Positions 7,396 through 16,540 of a DNA stretch of 64,000 nt are shown here, piece after piece. The stretch is from assembly GCA_019748195.1 (NCBI GenBank), contig JAIEPW010000052.1, positions 1-64,000 of the forward strand. The letters run 5' to 3'. The notes below the pieces were generated by a model, which worked only from the letters and a program-made list of their open reading frames with translations, made no database searches and was not told the DNA's origin. A program made the position numbers and the translations under genes. Within the stretch, counting starts at the first letter, position 1, and each line of letters begins with the position of its first letter. Source of the stretch: Bryobacteraceae bacterium. Lineage in GTDB: Bacteria > Acidobacteriota > Terriglobia > Bryobacterales > Bryobacteraceae.

Positions 7396-9387
7396 ATGTC
7401 CGATATGCCGTCCGGCGCGCCCCGCACGAGGGACGGCCGGCTGGAGACCTGGAAAGAAATCGCGGCGTACCTGAAGCGGGATGTTCGAACCGTGCAGCGC
7501 TGGGAAAAGACCGAGAGCCTCCCGGTGCACCGGCACCAGCACGCGCGGGGCTCGACCGTATACGCCATTCCCCACGAGTTGAATGCCTGGTGGGAAGGCC
7601 GCCGTCCGGGGTTCGAGCAGCCTGGCGAACCGGGACGCCGCAAGTGGGCCGTTCCGGTGGCGGCCGGCTGTTGCCTGGCCGCGCTTGCTGCCTTGATCCT
7701 GGTTTGGCGACCGTTCCAAATCGCGCCGGAGCCCGAGCTTCGGCGGCTGTGGACCGGGCCGGACGTGGACCATTTCGGCGCGGTTTCCCGCGACGGCCGG
7801 TATCTGAGTTACGCCTCCAAGGAGAGTGCCGACCTGATGTTGCGGGATCTCGCCAGCGGGCGCGAGCGCCGGCTGACGCACAAGCCGGCGAAAGCTCAGG
7901 TGGGTGGAGCGGGCGCGATGTCGTTCTCGCCGGACGGGCGCAGCATCGCTTTTGTATGGGACGAAGGGACACTCACGTCGCTCCGCACCATCCAGGTCAA
8001 CGGCGCGGAGGACCGCACGCTGGCACGGTTCGATGCGGTGGGAAGGGCGGCCCTGAGCTGGTCGCCCGCCGGGACGATACTGGCGGCATTCCGGCGCCCG
8101 GGAGGCACCACGCGAGTCCTGTCAGTGGATCCGCGGACCGGGTCGCAAGAGGAGGTGCTGGACACGCGGGGCAGGGAAGCATGGCGGCTCGAACACTCTC
8201 CGGATGGCGGATACTTCGCTTACGACGAACTGCGGCCGATCCACGGCGTTCACCGGCGCCAGATCTATGTGGCGCCGGCGTCGGGCGGAGAAGCGATCCG
8301 GCTTGTGGACCATGGCGACAACGACTCGCTGCTTGGCTGGACCCAAGACGGAATCCTGTTCGCGTGCGCGCGCACGGGCGAAATCGACGCCTGGCTTGCG
8401 CCCGTGAGCGCGGGCAAGCTGGCGGGGGAGCCGCGGCTGGTGCTGAAGGGGCTGGGCGAGGTAACGCCGGTGGGCGTCAGCGCCAGCGGCGATTTTCATT
8501 TCGTCCGCCGGACCGCCATGATGGACGTGTACACCGCTTCGCTCCATTGGGATTCCGGCGGGTTGCTCCAGGCCCCGGAGCGCGCGGGCATGCGCTACGG
8601 GGGATCACATGTTTCGCCGGATTGGTCGCATGACGGCTCGTCGCTGGCCTATGTTCCGATCCGCCGTCCGCCGGGGTCGTGGCCATTCGCCAAGCTCATG
8701 ATCCGAAGCTATCCGGGCGGGGTGGAACGGGAGCTGGAGGTTCCACTGGAAGTCCTGGAAATGGTTCGCTGGTGTCCGGACGGCCGGACCTTGATAGGCG
8801 TGGGATTCGCGGCGCGGAACCGCCTGGTGCGCATCGATGCGGGGTCGGGCGCGATGCAAACGCTGCTGGAGTCACCCGGCGCACATAGCTTTCACGAGCC
8901 CATCTGCACGGCCTCCGAAGTGCTGTACAAGCGCCGCGACGGTTTCAAGGAGCCGGGGGCCCTGCGCTCCCTGGATTTGGCGAGCGGCGCGGACCGCGAA
9001 ATTCTGCCGTCGGTCTATCGTGTGGCGCTGTCGCCGGACCGGCGGATGATCGCCTACAGCACTTTCGATGAGCACCGGGAGTATGTGCGCACGCTGCACC
9101 TGGACGGCCGCTCGCGCCCGCGGGATCTGTTCGGGGAGCCGCGCGCGGGACGGATTGTTTCGGTGGCGTTCGACCCCTCGGGAAAGAGCGTTTTGTTCGC
9201 GAAGGGCGATCGGTTATGGAAGGTCAGCCTGTCCGGAGGCGAGCCGCAGCCGTGGCCACTCACCGCGGAGGCTCTCCGCGACGTCCGGGTACACCCAGGT
9301 GGAAAGCTGGTTGCGTTCACATCGGGGAGTTCGGCGAAGGGTGAGTTATGGGTATGGAGGAATGCGCTGCCTAAGTCAGGGGTGTAG
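7396..9387 (+). CDS. HTH-transmembrane-beta propeller (PD40/TolB-like) fusion
   Basis: Residues about 12-75 form an excisionase/MerR-like winged helix (RLETWKEIAAYLKRDVRTVQRWE) with the VHRHQHARGSTVYA wing. A single membrane helix follows (about 85-105, VPVAAGCCLAALAALILVW), then a long series of WD40/PD40 blades (SFSPDGRSIAF, HSPDGGYFAY, LSPDRRMIAY, and others) to the end. The likely layout is a cytoplasmic DNA-binding head and a periplasmic sensor propeller, a one-component transmembrane regulator common in acidobacteria. Start chosen at the ATG at 7396, where homology begins. It is divergent from the TIGR03437 gene across 153 bases, so that gene is a possible target. Confidence 0.8.
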   Translation: MSDMPSGAPRTRDGRLETWKEIAAYLKRDVRTVQRWEKTESLPVHRHQHARGSTVYAIPHELNAWWEGRRPGFEQPGEPGRRKWAVPVAAGCCLAALAALILVWRPFQIAPEPELRRLWTGPDVDHFGAVSRDGRYLSYASKESADLMLRDLASGRERRLTHKPAKAQVGGAGAMSFSPDGRSIAFVWDEGTLTSLRTIQVNGAEDRTLARFDAVGRAALSWSPAGTILAAFRRPGGTTRVLSVDPRTGSQEEVLDTRGREAWRLEHSPDGGYFAYDELRPIHGVHRRQIYVAPASGGEAIRLVDHGDNDSLLGWTQDGILFACARTGEIDAWLAPVSAGKLAGEPRLVLKGLGEVTPVGVSASGDFHFVRRTAMMDVYTASLHWDSGGLLQAPERAGMRYGGSHVSPDWSHDGSSLAYVPIRRPPGSWPFAKLMIRSYPGGVERELEVPLEVLEMVRWCPDGRTLIGVGFAARNRLVRIDAGSGAMQTLLESPGAHSFHEPICTASEVLYKRRDGFKEPGALRSLDLASGADREILPSVYRVALSPDRRMIAYSTFDEHREYVRTLHLDGRSRPRDLFGEPRAGRIVSVAFDPSGKSVLFAKGDRLWKVSLSGGEPQPWPLTAEALRDVRVHPGGKLVAFTSGSSAKGELWVWRNALPKSGV

Positions 9388-9398
9388 GGAGGGCAGGC

Positions 9399-9875
9399 TC
9401 AGGCGACGGTGGCCGAGTCCGGCTGCCGCTCGACGTCGGAAGGGCGGGGGACGCCGATCTCGCGCCACTTGCGGCCGGTTGCCTGCTTGCGCAGGCGGAA
9501 GCTGACGAAGTTGAAGCGGCAAGGCTCGCAGCGCAGGCGTTTGGCGCCGATGCGGATCAGGAAGCGCATGGCCTTGGGCGCGATGTAATATTCCTCGGAC
9601 CAGTTGCCGAGTTCCATCTTGTAGCAGCGGGGGCAGCGGGCGTAGCACCAGGTGGCGACTTCCCACAGGCTCTTGTGAAACCGGGTATCGCAGTCCTTGC
9701 AGCGGACCGGGATCAGACCGAAATACCTTCCAATTTTCTCGAGGAAGCCGCGGGAGCGGGAGGAGCGGACGCGGTAGGAATTGCACGCCGGACATTTGAT
9801 CTGCATACCCCGGCGCTGGCGGGGGGCATCCGGATATCCGTCCGTGGGGCGTGCGTAACTTGGTTTTCTACCCAT
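9399..9875 (-). CDS. Zinc-ribbon protein of unknown function
   Basis: A 158-residue basic protein with four Cys pairs: CPAC, CKDC, CPRC and CEPC. These are enough for two zinc ribbons, the first pair lying in IKCPACNSYRVRSSRSRG. Homology to ribbon proteins starts at the internal Met (MQIKCPAC, 9806), so that start is equally possible; no ribosome site distinguishes them. It is convergent with the propeller fusion gene. Function not recognised. Confidence 0.65.
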   Translation of the reverse strand: MGRKPSYARPTDGYPDAPRQRRGMQIKCPACNSYRVRSSRSRGFLEKIGRYFGLIPVRCKDCDTRFHKSLWEVATWCYARCPRCYKMELGNWSEEYYIAPKAMRFLIRIGAKRLRCEPCRFNFVSFRLRKQATGRKWREIGVPRPSDVERQPDSATVA

Positions 9876-9997
9876 TCGTATCGGCGATTACACTACAGCG
9901 GTGGCGCTCGCAGCGTCCATACGACTCTCCTCAATCATGCGCCGTGAGCCGGTTTTCGTCAAGTGTTTCACCGTCTTAGGCTCCTAGAGCAAACCTC

Positions 9998-10417
9998 TTA
10001 GATCGCCTCATCCGTCCCGGCGCGGGAGAGTTTTTCGGCGAAGGCCTCCGGCAAGGGATGCGCTTTCCCGTTCCGTACGCACACCACCGTAATTCTGCCC
10101 TTAGACACGCCGGCGCCGGCAATCGTTACATCGAAGGCGAGCGTAAACGACGTCCGGCCGACTCGTTCGACGGATACGGCGATGTCCATGAGGTCGTCGT
10201 AGTAGGGCGGGGAGAGGTAGTCGCAATCGACGTGGACGCGCGGCCAATCCAGGCCCAGGGGCTTCAGGTCGCGGTAGTGGAAGCCGAGGCTGCGGAGGAA
10301 CTCGCTCTCGGCGGCCTCGAAGTGCTTGAGCATGGCGGTGTAGTGGATTCGCTGCGAGGCGTCGGTATCGACAAAGGCCACGCGCGATTGCCAGACGAAG
10401 GGTTGCGGCACGGCCAT
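9998..10417 (-). CDS. 4HBT-family acyl-CoA thioesterase
   Basis: A single hot-dog domain of 139 residues of the YbgC/FadM type. The motif AFVDTDASQRIHYTAMLKHF contains the catalytic Asp and the following helix. It is predicted to hydrolyse acyl-CoA thioesters in the cytoplasm. It is divergently transcribed, with only 51 bases between starts, from the indolepyruvate ferredoxin oxidoreductase, whose products are aryl-acyl-CoAs. The shared promoter region suggests, but does not prove, a linked role. Confidence 0.85.
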   Translation of the reverse strand: MAVPQPFVWQSRVAFVDTDASQRIHYTAMLKHFEAAESEFLRSLGFHYRDLKPLGLDWPRVHVDCDYLSPPYYDDLMDIAVSVERVGRTSFTLAFDVTIAGAGVSKGRITVVCVRNGKAHPLPEAFAEKLSRAGTDEAI

Positions 10418-10468
10418 TATCGTAGCGTTTCCGGGCGGGCCTGCGTGTTACGATACGAGCCAACTCCC

Positions 10469-13400
10469 ATGCGTCTCAGCGACAAATTCACCGTCGAAAA
10501 AGGATCGGTATACCTGACCGGGATTCAGGCGCTGGTGCGGCTGCCGATGGATCAAATGCGGCGCGACCGGCGTGCGGGATGGAAGACGGGGGCCTTCATT
10601 TCCGGCTACGAGGGATCGCCTCTGGGCGGTTATGATCTGGCCCTGGGGCGGCAGCGCAAGATGCTGGAGGAATTGAACATCCACTTCCGTCCGGGGGTGA
10701 ATGAGGACCTGGCGGCTACGTCCGTGTTCGGCTCGCAGATACTGGACGTGCTGCCGGAGAAGAATGTCGAGGGCGTGCTCGGGATGTGGTATGGCAAGGG
10801 TCCGGGCGTGGACCGGTCGGGCGACATCTTCCGTCATGCCAACCTGGCGGGGAGCGTGGGGAAATACTCGGCGGCGCTGGTGCTGGCGGGTGACGACCAT
10901 GCGTGCAAGAGCTCGACGATCCCGCATCAGTCCGATTTCAGCCTGATGAACGTCGGGATTCCATTCTTCTATCCGGGAAACACGCAGGAGATTCTGGACT
11001 ACGGGCTGCTGGCGGTAGCGCTGTCGCGATACTCGGGCGCCTGGGTTGGGATGAAGCTGGTGACCGACATCTGCGATGGCGGAGGGACGGTCTCGGTGGA
11101 TCCGGAGCGGCCGGGGATCGCGATTCCGGGGGGCTATCAGAAGACGGTGGACGCGCGTATCGTGCCCCCGATCACGCTGCAGTTGGAATACGAGGTGAAC
11201 GCGCGGCGGCTGCAGGCGGCGATCGAGTTCGCGCGGCTGAACGGGGTGAACCGGCAGCATGGGGCGCGCGACGGCTGGCTGGGGATCGCCAGCGCGGGGA
11301 AATCGTACTTCGACGTGGCGCAGGCGCTGCGGGACTTGGGGCTGGACGAGCGCGGGCTGGAGCAGATGGGCGTCCGCGTGGCGAAGTTCGGGATGACGTT
11401 CCCCGTGGATGCGCAGTTTGCGCGGGAGTTCGCGCGGGGGTTGCGGACCATCCTGGTGGTGGAGGAGAAGCGCAGCTTTTTGGAGATGCTGCTGCGCGAT
11501 GCGCTGTACGGGACGGCGGATGCGCCCGCCATCGTGGGGAAGACGGATGCGAAGGGCGCGCCGCTGCTGCCGCCGGCAGGTGAGCTGAATCCGGACGTAA
11601 TCGCCAGGGCGCTGGGCAGCCTGATTCTGGAGCAGGGGCCGTATGAGGCGGTGGCGGCGAGGTTGGATGGGCTGGAGCGGGCGGCGGCCAAGCCCAAGGA
11701 ACTGGTGACGCCGCGCCCGCCCAATTTCTGTTCCGGTTGTCCGCACAACCGCTCCACGATTCTGCTGGACGGGCAGGTGGCGGGCGGCGGGATCGGGTGC
11801 CACACGATGGCGATGCGGCTGCAAGATTCGAATCGCCAGTTTTCGTTTCTGACGCACATGGGAGGCGAGGGCGCGCCGTGGATCGGGATGACGCCGTTCA
11901 CGTCGCGCAAACACGTGTTTCAGAATATCGGCGATGGGACCTTGTTTCATTCCGGCTTTCTGGCGATCGAGGCGTGCCGCGCCGCGGGCGTGAACATCAC
12001 GTACAAGATTTTGTACAACGGCCACGTGGCGATGACCGGCGGCCAGGACGCGGTGGGCGCGCTGCCGGTTCCGGCGCTGACGCGCAAGCTGGAAGCCGAG
12101 GGTGTGCGGAAAACCGTTGTGCTGACGGAGGACCTGGAGGCCTACACGGGCGTGTCGCTGGCGGCAAACGCGGAATTGCGGGACCGCTCGGCGCTGCTGG
12201 AGACGCTGGCGGAGCTGGAGAAGATCGAAGGGGTGACCGCGCTGATTTACGACCAGGAGTGCGCGGCGGAGAAGCGGCGCAAGCGGTCGCGCGGGATTTT
12301 GGCCGAGCCGTCGACGCGGCTGGTGATCCACGAGCAGGTTTGCGAGGGCTGCGGGGATTGCGTGAAGCAATCCAACTGCATGAGCCTGATTCCGGTGAAG
12401 ACGGAGTTCGGGCAGAAGATGCGGATTCACCAGTCTTCCTGCAATAAGGATTATTCGTGCGCGCTGGGCGAGTGTCCTTCCTTCCTCACGGTGAAGATTG
12501 AGGAAGGGACGGGGTTGCGCAAGCGAAAGCTGGCGGAACTGCCGGCGCCTGAGGTGGGGGCGCCGGCGGAGATGGTTGCCGCGGGCGCGGGGTACCGGAT
12601 CCTGTGTCCGGGTATCGGAGGCACGGGAGTGGTGACGGTGAACGCGCTGCTGGCGGCCGCGGCATGGATGGAAGGCAAGCACGCGATCACGCTGGATCAG
12701 ACGGGAACGGCGCAGAAGGGCGGCGCGGTGGTGTCGCACATCCTGATCAGCGACGGACCCCTGGAAGCGCCCGCGCGGACCAACGCCCTGAACGCGGACC
12801 TGGTGCTGGGCTTCGACCTGTTGGGCGCGGCGGCGGCGGACAACCTGAAGTGCTATTCGCCGGAGCGGACGGTGGCGGTGTTGAACACCCACCTGATGCC
12901 CACGATCGATGTGATCCGCAGCCGCGCGCCGCTGGCCGGGCCGGAGAAGATGCTGGAGAACGTTCACACCGTCACGCGCAAGGGACGCAACGTGGTGGTG
13001 GACGCGAACCGGGTCGCGGAGGGCTTGTTCGGGTCCCATATGGCCGTGAACCTGTTTCTGGTGGGCGTGGCGTGGCAGGCGGGACTGATTCCGCTGCAGC
13101 TTGCGTCCATCGAGAAGGCGATCGAGTGGAACGGCGTGGACGCGGAGCGGAACAAAAACGTGTTCCTGTGGGGGCGCAAGTATTATCAGGACGCGGCGTG
13201 GGTGGAGAATCTGCTGAAGCCCAGGCAGGAAGCGGCGGTGGAAGACGCGGTGGCGTCGCGGGTTCGGGAACTGACCGAGTATCAGAACGCCGCGTATGCG
13301 CGCGAGTACCTCGAGTTTCTGGCCAAGGTGGAAGCGAGAGCGCCGGAGCTGAAGGACACGGTGGCCGTGAACCTGTACAAGCTGATGGCGGTGAAGGACG

Positions 13401-13855
13401 AGTATGAAGTCGCGCGGCTGCTGACGAAGGCGGAGGTCGAGCGGCAGGTGCTGGAGATGTGGGAAGCGCCGAGGTCGATCTCCTACAACCTGCATCCTCC
13501 GTTCTTGCGGCGGTTCGGGGTCAGGCGAAAGCTGAAGCTGGGGCCGTGGTTCCGGACGCCGCTGCGGGTGATGGCGGCGATGAAGGTGCTGCGAGGCACG
13601 CCCTTCGATGTGTTCGGGATGATGGCGCACCGGCGGATGGAGCGGTCCCTGATCGGCTGGTATCGCGAATTGGTGGAACAGGTGATGGAGCGGTTGTCGC
13701 CGGAGAACATCGGGCTAGCGAAGGAGATCGCGGCCTTGCCGGATCAGATTCGAGGGTACGAGCACGTGAAGGAAGCGAACGTGGACAAAGTGCGGAAGCT
13801 CGCGATGGAGAAGCTGGAAGGGCTGCGCAAGCGGGATTCGGTGGCGGCGCGATGA
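10469..13855 (+). CDS. Indolepyruvate ferredoxin oxidoreductase, fused form
   Basis: A 1128-residue single-chain 2-oxoacid:ferredoxin oxidoreductase that oxidatively decarboxylates aryl pyruvates to aryl-acyl-CoA. The order is pyrimidine-binding domain (about 20-230), TPP-binding domain with CSGCPHNR, GGGIGCHTMA and the GDGTLFHSG metal/TPP motif, a ferredoxin-like region with CEGCGDC and later CNKDYSCALGEC, a gamma domain with GIGGTGVVTVNALLA, and the long C-terminal extension typical of the fused bacterial enzyme. The ATG at 10469 is the first residue of homology. Its stop overlaps the ATG of the next gene. Confidence 0.92.
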   Translation: MRLSDKFTVEKGSVYLTGIQALVRLPMDQMRRDRRAGWKTGAFISGYEGSPLGGYDLALGRQRKMLEELNIHFRPGVNEDLAATSVFGSQILDVLPEKNVEGVLGMWYGKGPGVDRSGDIFRHANLAGSVGKYSAALVLAGDDHACKSSTIPHQSDFSLMNVGIPFFYPGNTQEILDYGLLAVALSRYSGAWVGMKLVTDICDGGGTVSVDPERPGIAIPGGYQKTVDARIVPPITLQLEYEVNARRLQAAIEFARLNGVNRQHGARDGWLGIASAGKSYFDVAQALRDLGLDERGLEQMGVRVAKFGMTFPVDAQFAREFARGLRTILVVEEKRSFLEMLLRDALYGTADAPAIVGKTDAKGAPLLPPAGELNPDVIARALGSLILEQGPYEAVAARLDGLERAAAKPKELVTPRPPNFCSGCPHNRSTILLDGQVAGGGIGCHTMAMRLQDSNRQFSFLTHMGGEGAPWIGMTPFTSRKHVFQNIGDGTLFHSGFLAIEACRAAGVNITYKILYNGHVAMTGGQDAVGALPVPALTRKLEAEGVRKTVVLTEDLEAYTGVSLAANAELRDRSALLETLAELEKIEGVTALIYDQECAAEKRRKRSRGILAEPSTRLVIHEQVCEGCGDCVKQSNCMSLIPVKTEFGQKMRIHQSSCNKDYSCALGECPSFLTVKIEEGTGLRKRKLAELPAPEVGAPAEMVAAGAGYRILCPGIGGTGVVTVNALLAAAAWMEGKHAITLDQTGTAQKGGAVVSHILISDGPLEAPARTNALNADLVLGFDLLGAAAADNLKCYSPERTVAVLNTHLMPTIDVIRSRAPLAGPEKMLENVHTVTRKGRNVVVDANRVAEGLFGSHMAVNLFLVGVAWQAGLIPLQLASIEKAIEWNGVDAERNKNVFLWGRKYYQDAAWVENLLKPRQEAAVEDAVASRVRELTEYQNAAYAREYLEFLAKVEARAPELKDTVAVNLYKLMAVKDEYEVARLLTKAEVERQVLEMWEAPRSISYNLHPPFLRRFGVRRKLKLGPWFRTPLRVMAAMKVLRGTPFDVFGMMAHRRMERSLIGWYRELVEQVMERLSPENIGLAKEIAALPDQIRGYEHVKEANVDKVRKLAMEKLEGLRKRDSVAAR

Positions 13856-15045
13856 TGACGCGGCGCGCGGCGTTATCCCTGATGGCGGCGGCCCCGCTGG
13901 CGCGGGGCTCGGATTGGGCCATGGACGGGGACCGGCTGTACGCGGACGTGGTGCAGTACTGGGAACTGGGCGAGCATCGCACGGCGACGCAGGGAGATCT
14001 GATTACGTCGGAGTGGCTGCGGGGCGGGTTGCGGATCGCCGGGCTGAAGGTGGAACTGCAGCCGTTCGCGGTAGACCAGTGGTTCCCGAGCCGCACGCAG
14101 ATCGTGGGCGAGTCGTATCGGGCGGAAGGATTTCCGCTGTGGCCGGCGAAGGCGGCGCGGGTGCAGGGCAAGCTGGGAGCGGAGATCGAGGTGGCGCGGC
14201 TGCCGTATTCGATCGGCGCGGTGAGCCCGGATTCGCCGGTGGTAACGATGGTGCAAGGCGCGGCTGAGAGAGGCGCGAAGGCGATCGTGATCGTCACCGA
14301 GGGTCCCACGGGCGAGGTGATCGCGCTGAACTATGAACATGGGCTGAAGGAGTGGCCGATCCCGGCGATGCTGATGGGCCCGCGGGAGGCGGCATCGCTG
14401 AGCCCCGGCGGAGATGCCGTGTTTGTCATGGAGGGCGAGGCTCGTAAGAACGCGACGGCGACCAACGTCGTCGGACGTTTAAGGCGCGGCAAGCGGCTGG
14501 TGGTGGTATCGACGCCCAAGAGCGGGTGGTTCCGGTGCGCGGGGGAGCGGGGTCCGGGAATCGCGCTGTGGCTGGCGCTGGCGCGGATGGCCAAGACGCG
14601 GAGCACCGACACCAGTTTTCTGTTCACGGCGAACAGCGGACACGAGCTGCACGATCAGGGGATGAAGGAGTTCCGGGCCTCGCTGGCGCCGGCGGCATCC
14701 GAGGTCGCCTGTTGGATTCACCTGGGGGCGGGGATCGCGACCTGGGCGTGGCAGGACGGGAAGAAGCAGAACTTTGCGGAATCGCGGCGGCTGCTGCAAT
14801 GTACGCCCGACCTGGCTCCGGTGCTGGCGGAGACGTTCGGCGGGTTGGAGGGATTGCAGCCGCAGCCGAACCGGTTTGTGGGAGAGCTGCGCCATCTGGA
14901 TGGCTACCGGCGGTTCGGGATCGCGGCGTCGCACCGGGGGCATCATACGCCGGTGGACGGTCCGGAGACGACAGGGCCGGCGATCCTGGAGCCGGTGGGG
15001 CGGGCGTTGCTGAAGACGCTGGACTGGATCGAGGCGAAGCTGTGA
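13852..15045 (+). CDS. Tat-exported M28-like protein, metal ligands degenerate
   Basis: A twin-arginine type leader (MMTRRAALSLMAAAPLARG) precedes a PA-like insert and an M28 aminopeptidase fold (NVVGRLRRGKRLVVVSTPKSGW, then IALWLALARMAK and FTANSGHELHDQG). In active M28 enzymes the first block reads about GAHYDS and the later one contains EE; here the His-x-Asp pair is replaced by T-P-K and the EE by GHE, so zinc binding is doubtful. A late His-rich segment (HRGHHTP) remains. The start ATG overlaps the stop of the oxidoreductase (ATGATGA), implying translational coupling. Confidence 0.6.
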   Translation: MMTRRAALSLMAAAPLARGSDWAMDGDRLYADVVQYWELGEHRTATQGDLITSEWLRGGLRIAGLKVELQPFAVDQWFPSRTQIVGESYRAEGFPLWPAKAARVQGKLGAEIEVARLPYSIGAVSPDSPVVTMVQGAAERGAKAIVIVTEGPTGEVIALNYEHGLKEWPIPAMLMGPREAASLSPGGDAVFVMEGEARKNATATNVVGRLRRGKRLVVVSTPKSGWFRCAGERGPGIALWLALARMAKTRSTDTSFLFTANSGHELHDQGMKEFRASLAPAASEVACWIHLGAGIATWAWQDGKKQNFAESRRLLQCTPDLAPVLAETFGGLEGLQPQPNRFVGELRHLDGYRRFGIAASHRGHHTPVDGPETTGPAILEPVGRALLKTLDWIEAKL

Positions 15046-15049
15046 TGGG

Positions 15050-15799
15050 GTGAGGATTCGTGTTGTGTGCGTGGGGGTGTTGGTAGCCGGTTTGTTGCTT
15101 TCCCAAAGCAAGGCCGGTCCACAGACGCCTCTTATCTTGAGCCGGGTTCCGTTTGTCGGGTGTCCGTCCGACGGCCAGGTTGGGCCGCGGCCGGCTCCGA
15201 AGGGCAGGTGGCGACTGGTTCAGGCTAATAGGACAGAAGCTACTCAGATCGCGTCCTATTCGTCGGTGGATCACGATGTGCTGGCTCCGCGGGGCTGGCA
15301 TTGCTTCGGGTTTTACGGCTCCAGCGGGCACAAACTCCTTGTAAGCCCTGAACCGATCGCCCGAAGGCGAGTTTTTCCCAGGGACAATCTTGCCGGACCA
15401 GGGATTCAAGTGACTCTCAAGTACGGAGGGACTTCGGGGAGGTTCGAAGTAGCCCAGGTGATCGCTCGAGTATTTCCGAAGCACAGAGCTTTCATTGATC
15501 ACGTGATTAAGTTGTTCCCCGATTTCGCGAGCAGTATTCCATCCGGTCCCTATCCCGCGGACGTTCTGAAATACCAGAGCCCGGCGGTGGTCGAGTTCAC
15601 GACGCCGGCGAACGAGACGGGGTTGGGAACGCAGTTCGAAGTTCGGCCGCATAACCGTCCTATACACGGTGTGGCGATGCTGGTGGGCGATACTCCGGAC
15701 CTGCTGATGCTCACGGTTCGCTTACCAGAAGATCTTGCGCATCTGACGCCGGTGATCACCGCTCAGTTTTTGGGCGTGGAGTTGGGGCGGAAGCGGTAG
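15050..15799 (+). CDS. Conserved secreted protein of unknown function
   Basis: A 249-residue protein with a signal peptide (RIRVVCVGVLVAGLLLSQS) and the motifs FVGCPSDGQVGP and VLAPRGWHCFGFYGSSG. I associate these with an uncharacterised secreted family in several phyla; the two cysteines may pair. GTG start at 15050, four bases after the M28-like gene stop. Codon use is somewhat less GC-rich than in its neighbours. No function can be assigned. Confidence 0.7.
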   Translation: MRIRVVCVGVLVAGLLLSQSKAGPQTPLILSRVPFVGCPSDGQVGPRPAPKGRWRLVQANRTEATQIASYSSVDHDVLAPRGWHCFGFYGSSGHKLLVSPEPIARRRVFPRDNLAGPGIQVTLKYGGTSGRFEVAQVIARVFPKHRAFIDHVIKLFPDFASSIPSGPYPADVLKYQSPAVVEFTTPANETGLGTQFEVRPHNRPIHGVAMLVGDTPDLLMLTVRLPEDLAHLTPVITAQFLGVELGRKR

Positions 15800-15806
15800 G
15801 CCGGAA

Positions 15807-16349
15807 TCAGTTTCCGGACCAGGGCGGCGTGACGCCGCTCATGCGCGCGTAGGCGATCGCCTGGCCCATGTGCTCGTGGTTGTGCACGAGGATGCGCAGC
15901 AGGACGTTGGATGCGGGGACTTCCAGGCCGAGAAACTGAACTTTGCGGGTCCCGTCCACGGTGGCGTGGCCGGCGCGCACGGCCGCGAGCGAGTCTTTCA
16001 GCCATTTCACAACGTCCGGCTTGGCGGTGATCTCCTTTTCCGCCTTCGCGGGGATGCTGGGAGGCCAGTGTTCGCCGCCGGGCTTAACGCCGGCGTAGGC
16101 CAGCAGGCGGTAGTTGCCGACTGCGACGTGCATGTAGAGTTCGCTGGTGGAGCGGACGCCGGGGGCAGGGCGAAAGGAGAACTTGTCCGCGGGCGTAGCC
16201 TCGGCCAGGGCGATCAACTGGCGTGCGGCGAGCTCGAACTCGCCGGTCCAGCCGCGCCCGATGCCTTCGGGCGGCTTGAATTGGCCCCAAAGGAGGCTGC
16301 CAGCCGTTTCGGTGATCAGAAGGGCGAGGGTGAGGCGGGCGAGGGTCAT
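15807..16349 (-). CDS. Exported DinB-family protein
   Basis: A signal peptide (about 1-22) is followed by a DinB four-helix bundle. The three metal-ligand histidines typical of the family appear to be in YMHVAVG and HNHEHMGQA; the end AYARMSGVTPPWS is the usual family tail. DinB-like proteins bind Zn or Ni and many act as thiol transferases, but the exported acidobacterial group is uncharacterised. It is convergent with the preceding secreted protein, 7 bases apart. Confidence 0.82.
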   Translation of the reverse strand: MTLARLTLALLITETAGSLLWGQFKPPEGIGRGWTGEFELAARQLIALAEATPADKFSFRPAPGVRSTSELYMHVAVGNYRLLAYAGVKPGGEHWPPSIPAKAEKEITAKPDVVKWLKDSLAAVRAGHATVDGTRKVQFLGLEVPASNVLLRILVHNHEHMGQAIAYARMSGVTPPWSGN

Positions 16350-16403
16350 GGAAGTCAGTGTAGCTTCACTTGGAAGCGCAGGGCAGCGGCAGGGTTTGAG
16401 GGC

Positions 16404-16428
16404 AAACGCTTAAATAAATAAAGCGTTT
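16404..16428. repeat. 8-bp inverted repeat with A/T loop
   Basis: AAACGCTT and AAGCGTTT flank a 9-base A/T-only centre. It lies upstream of the DinB gene and downstream of the polysaccharide deacetylase. It could be an operator for the DinB gene or a hairpin ending the deacetylase transcript; no T-tract follows. Confidence 0.5.
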
Positions 16429-16540
16429 AGAATCATAGTCTTGAGTCTCGATGGGGCCGGTCGCGAGGGCCCAGGCTTTTCTAAGCCCAGAATGGCAGGT
16501 AGCGAGCGAACTCCGTCGTTGCGTTGAATTCCAGACGTGG

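Noticed and set aside
10448-13630. 1060-codon minus-strand ORF
   Set aside because: Shadow of the oxidoreductase, His/Arg/Gln-rich, with no family resemblance.
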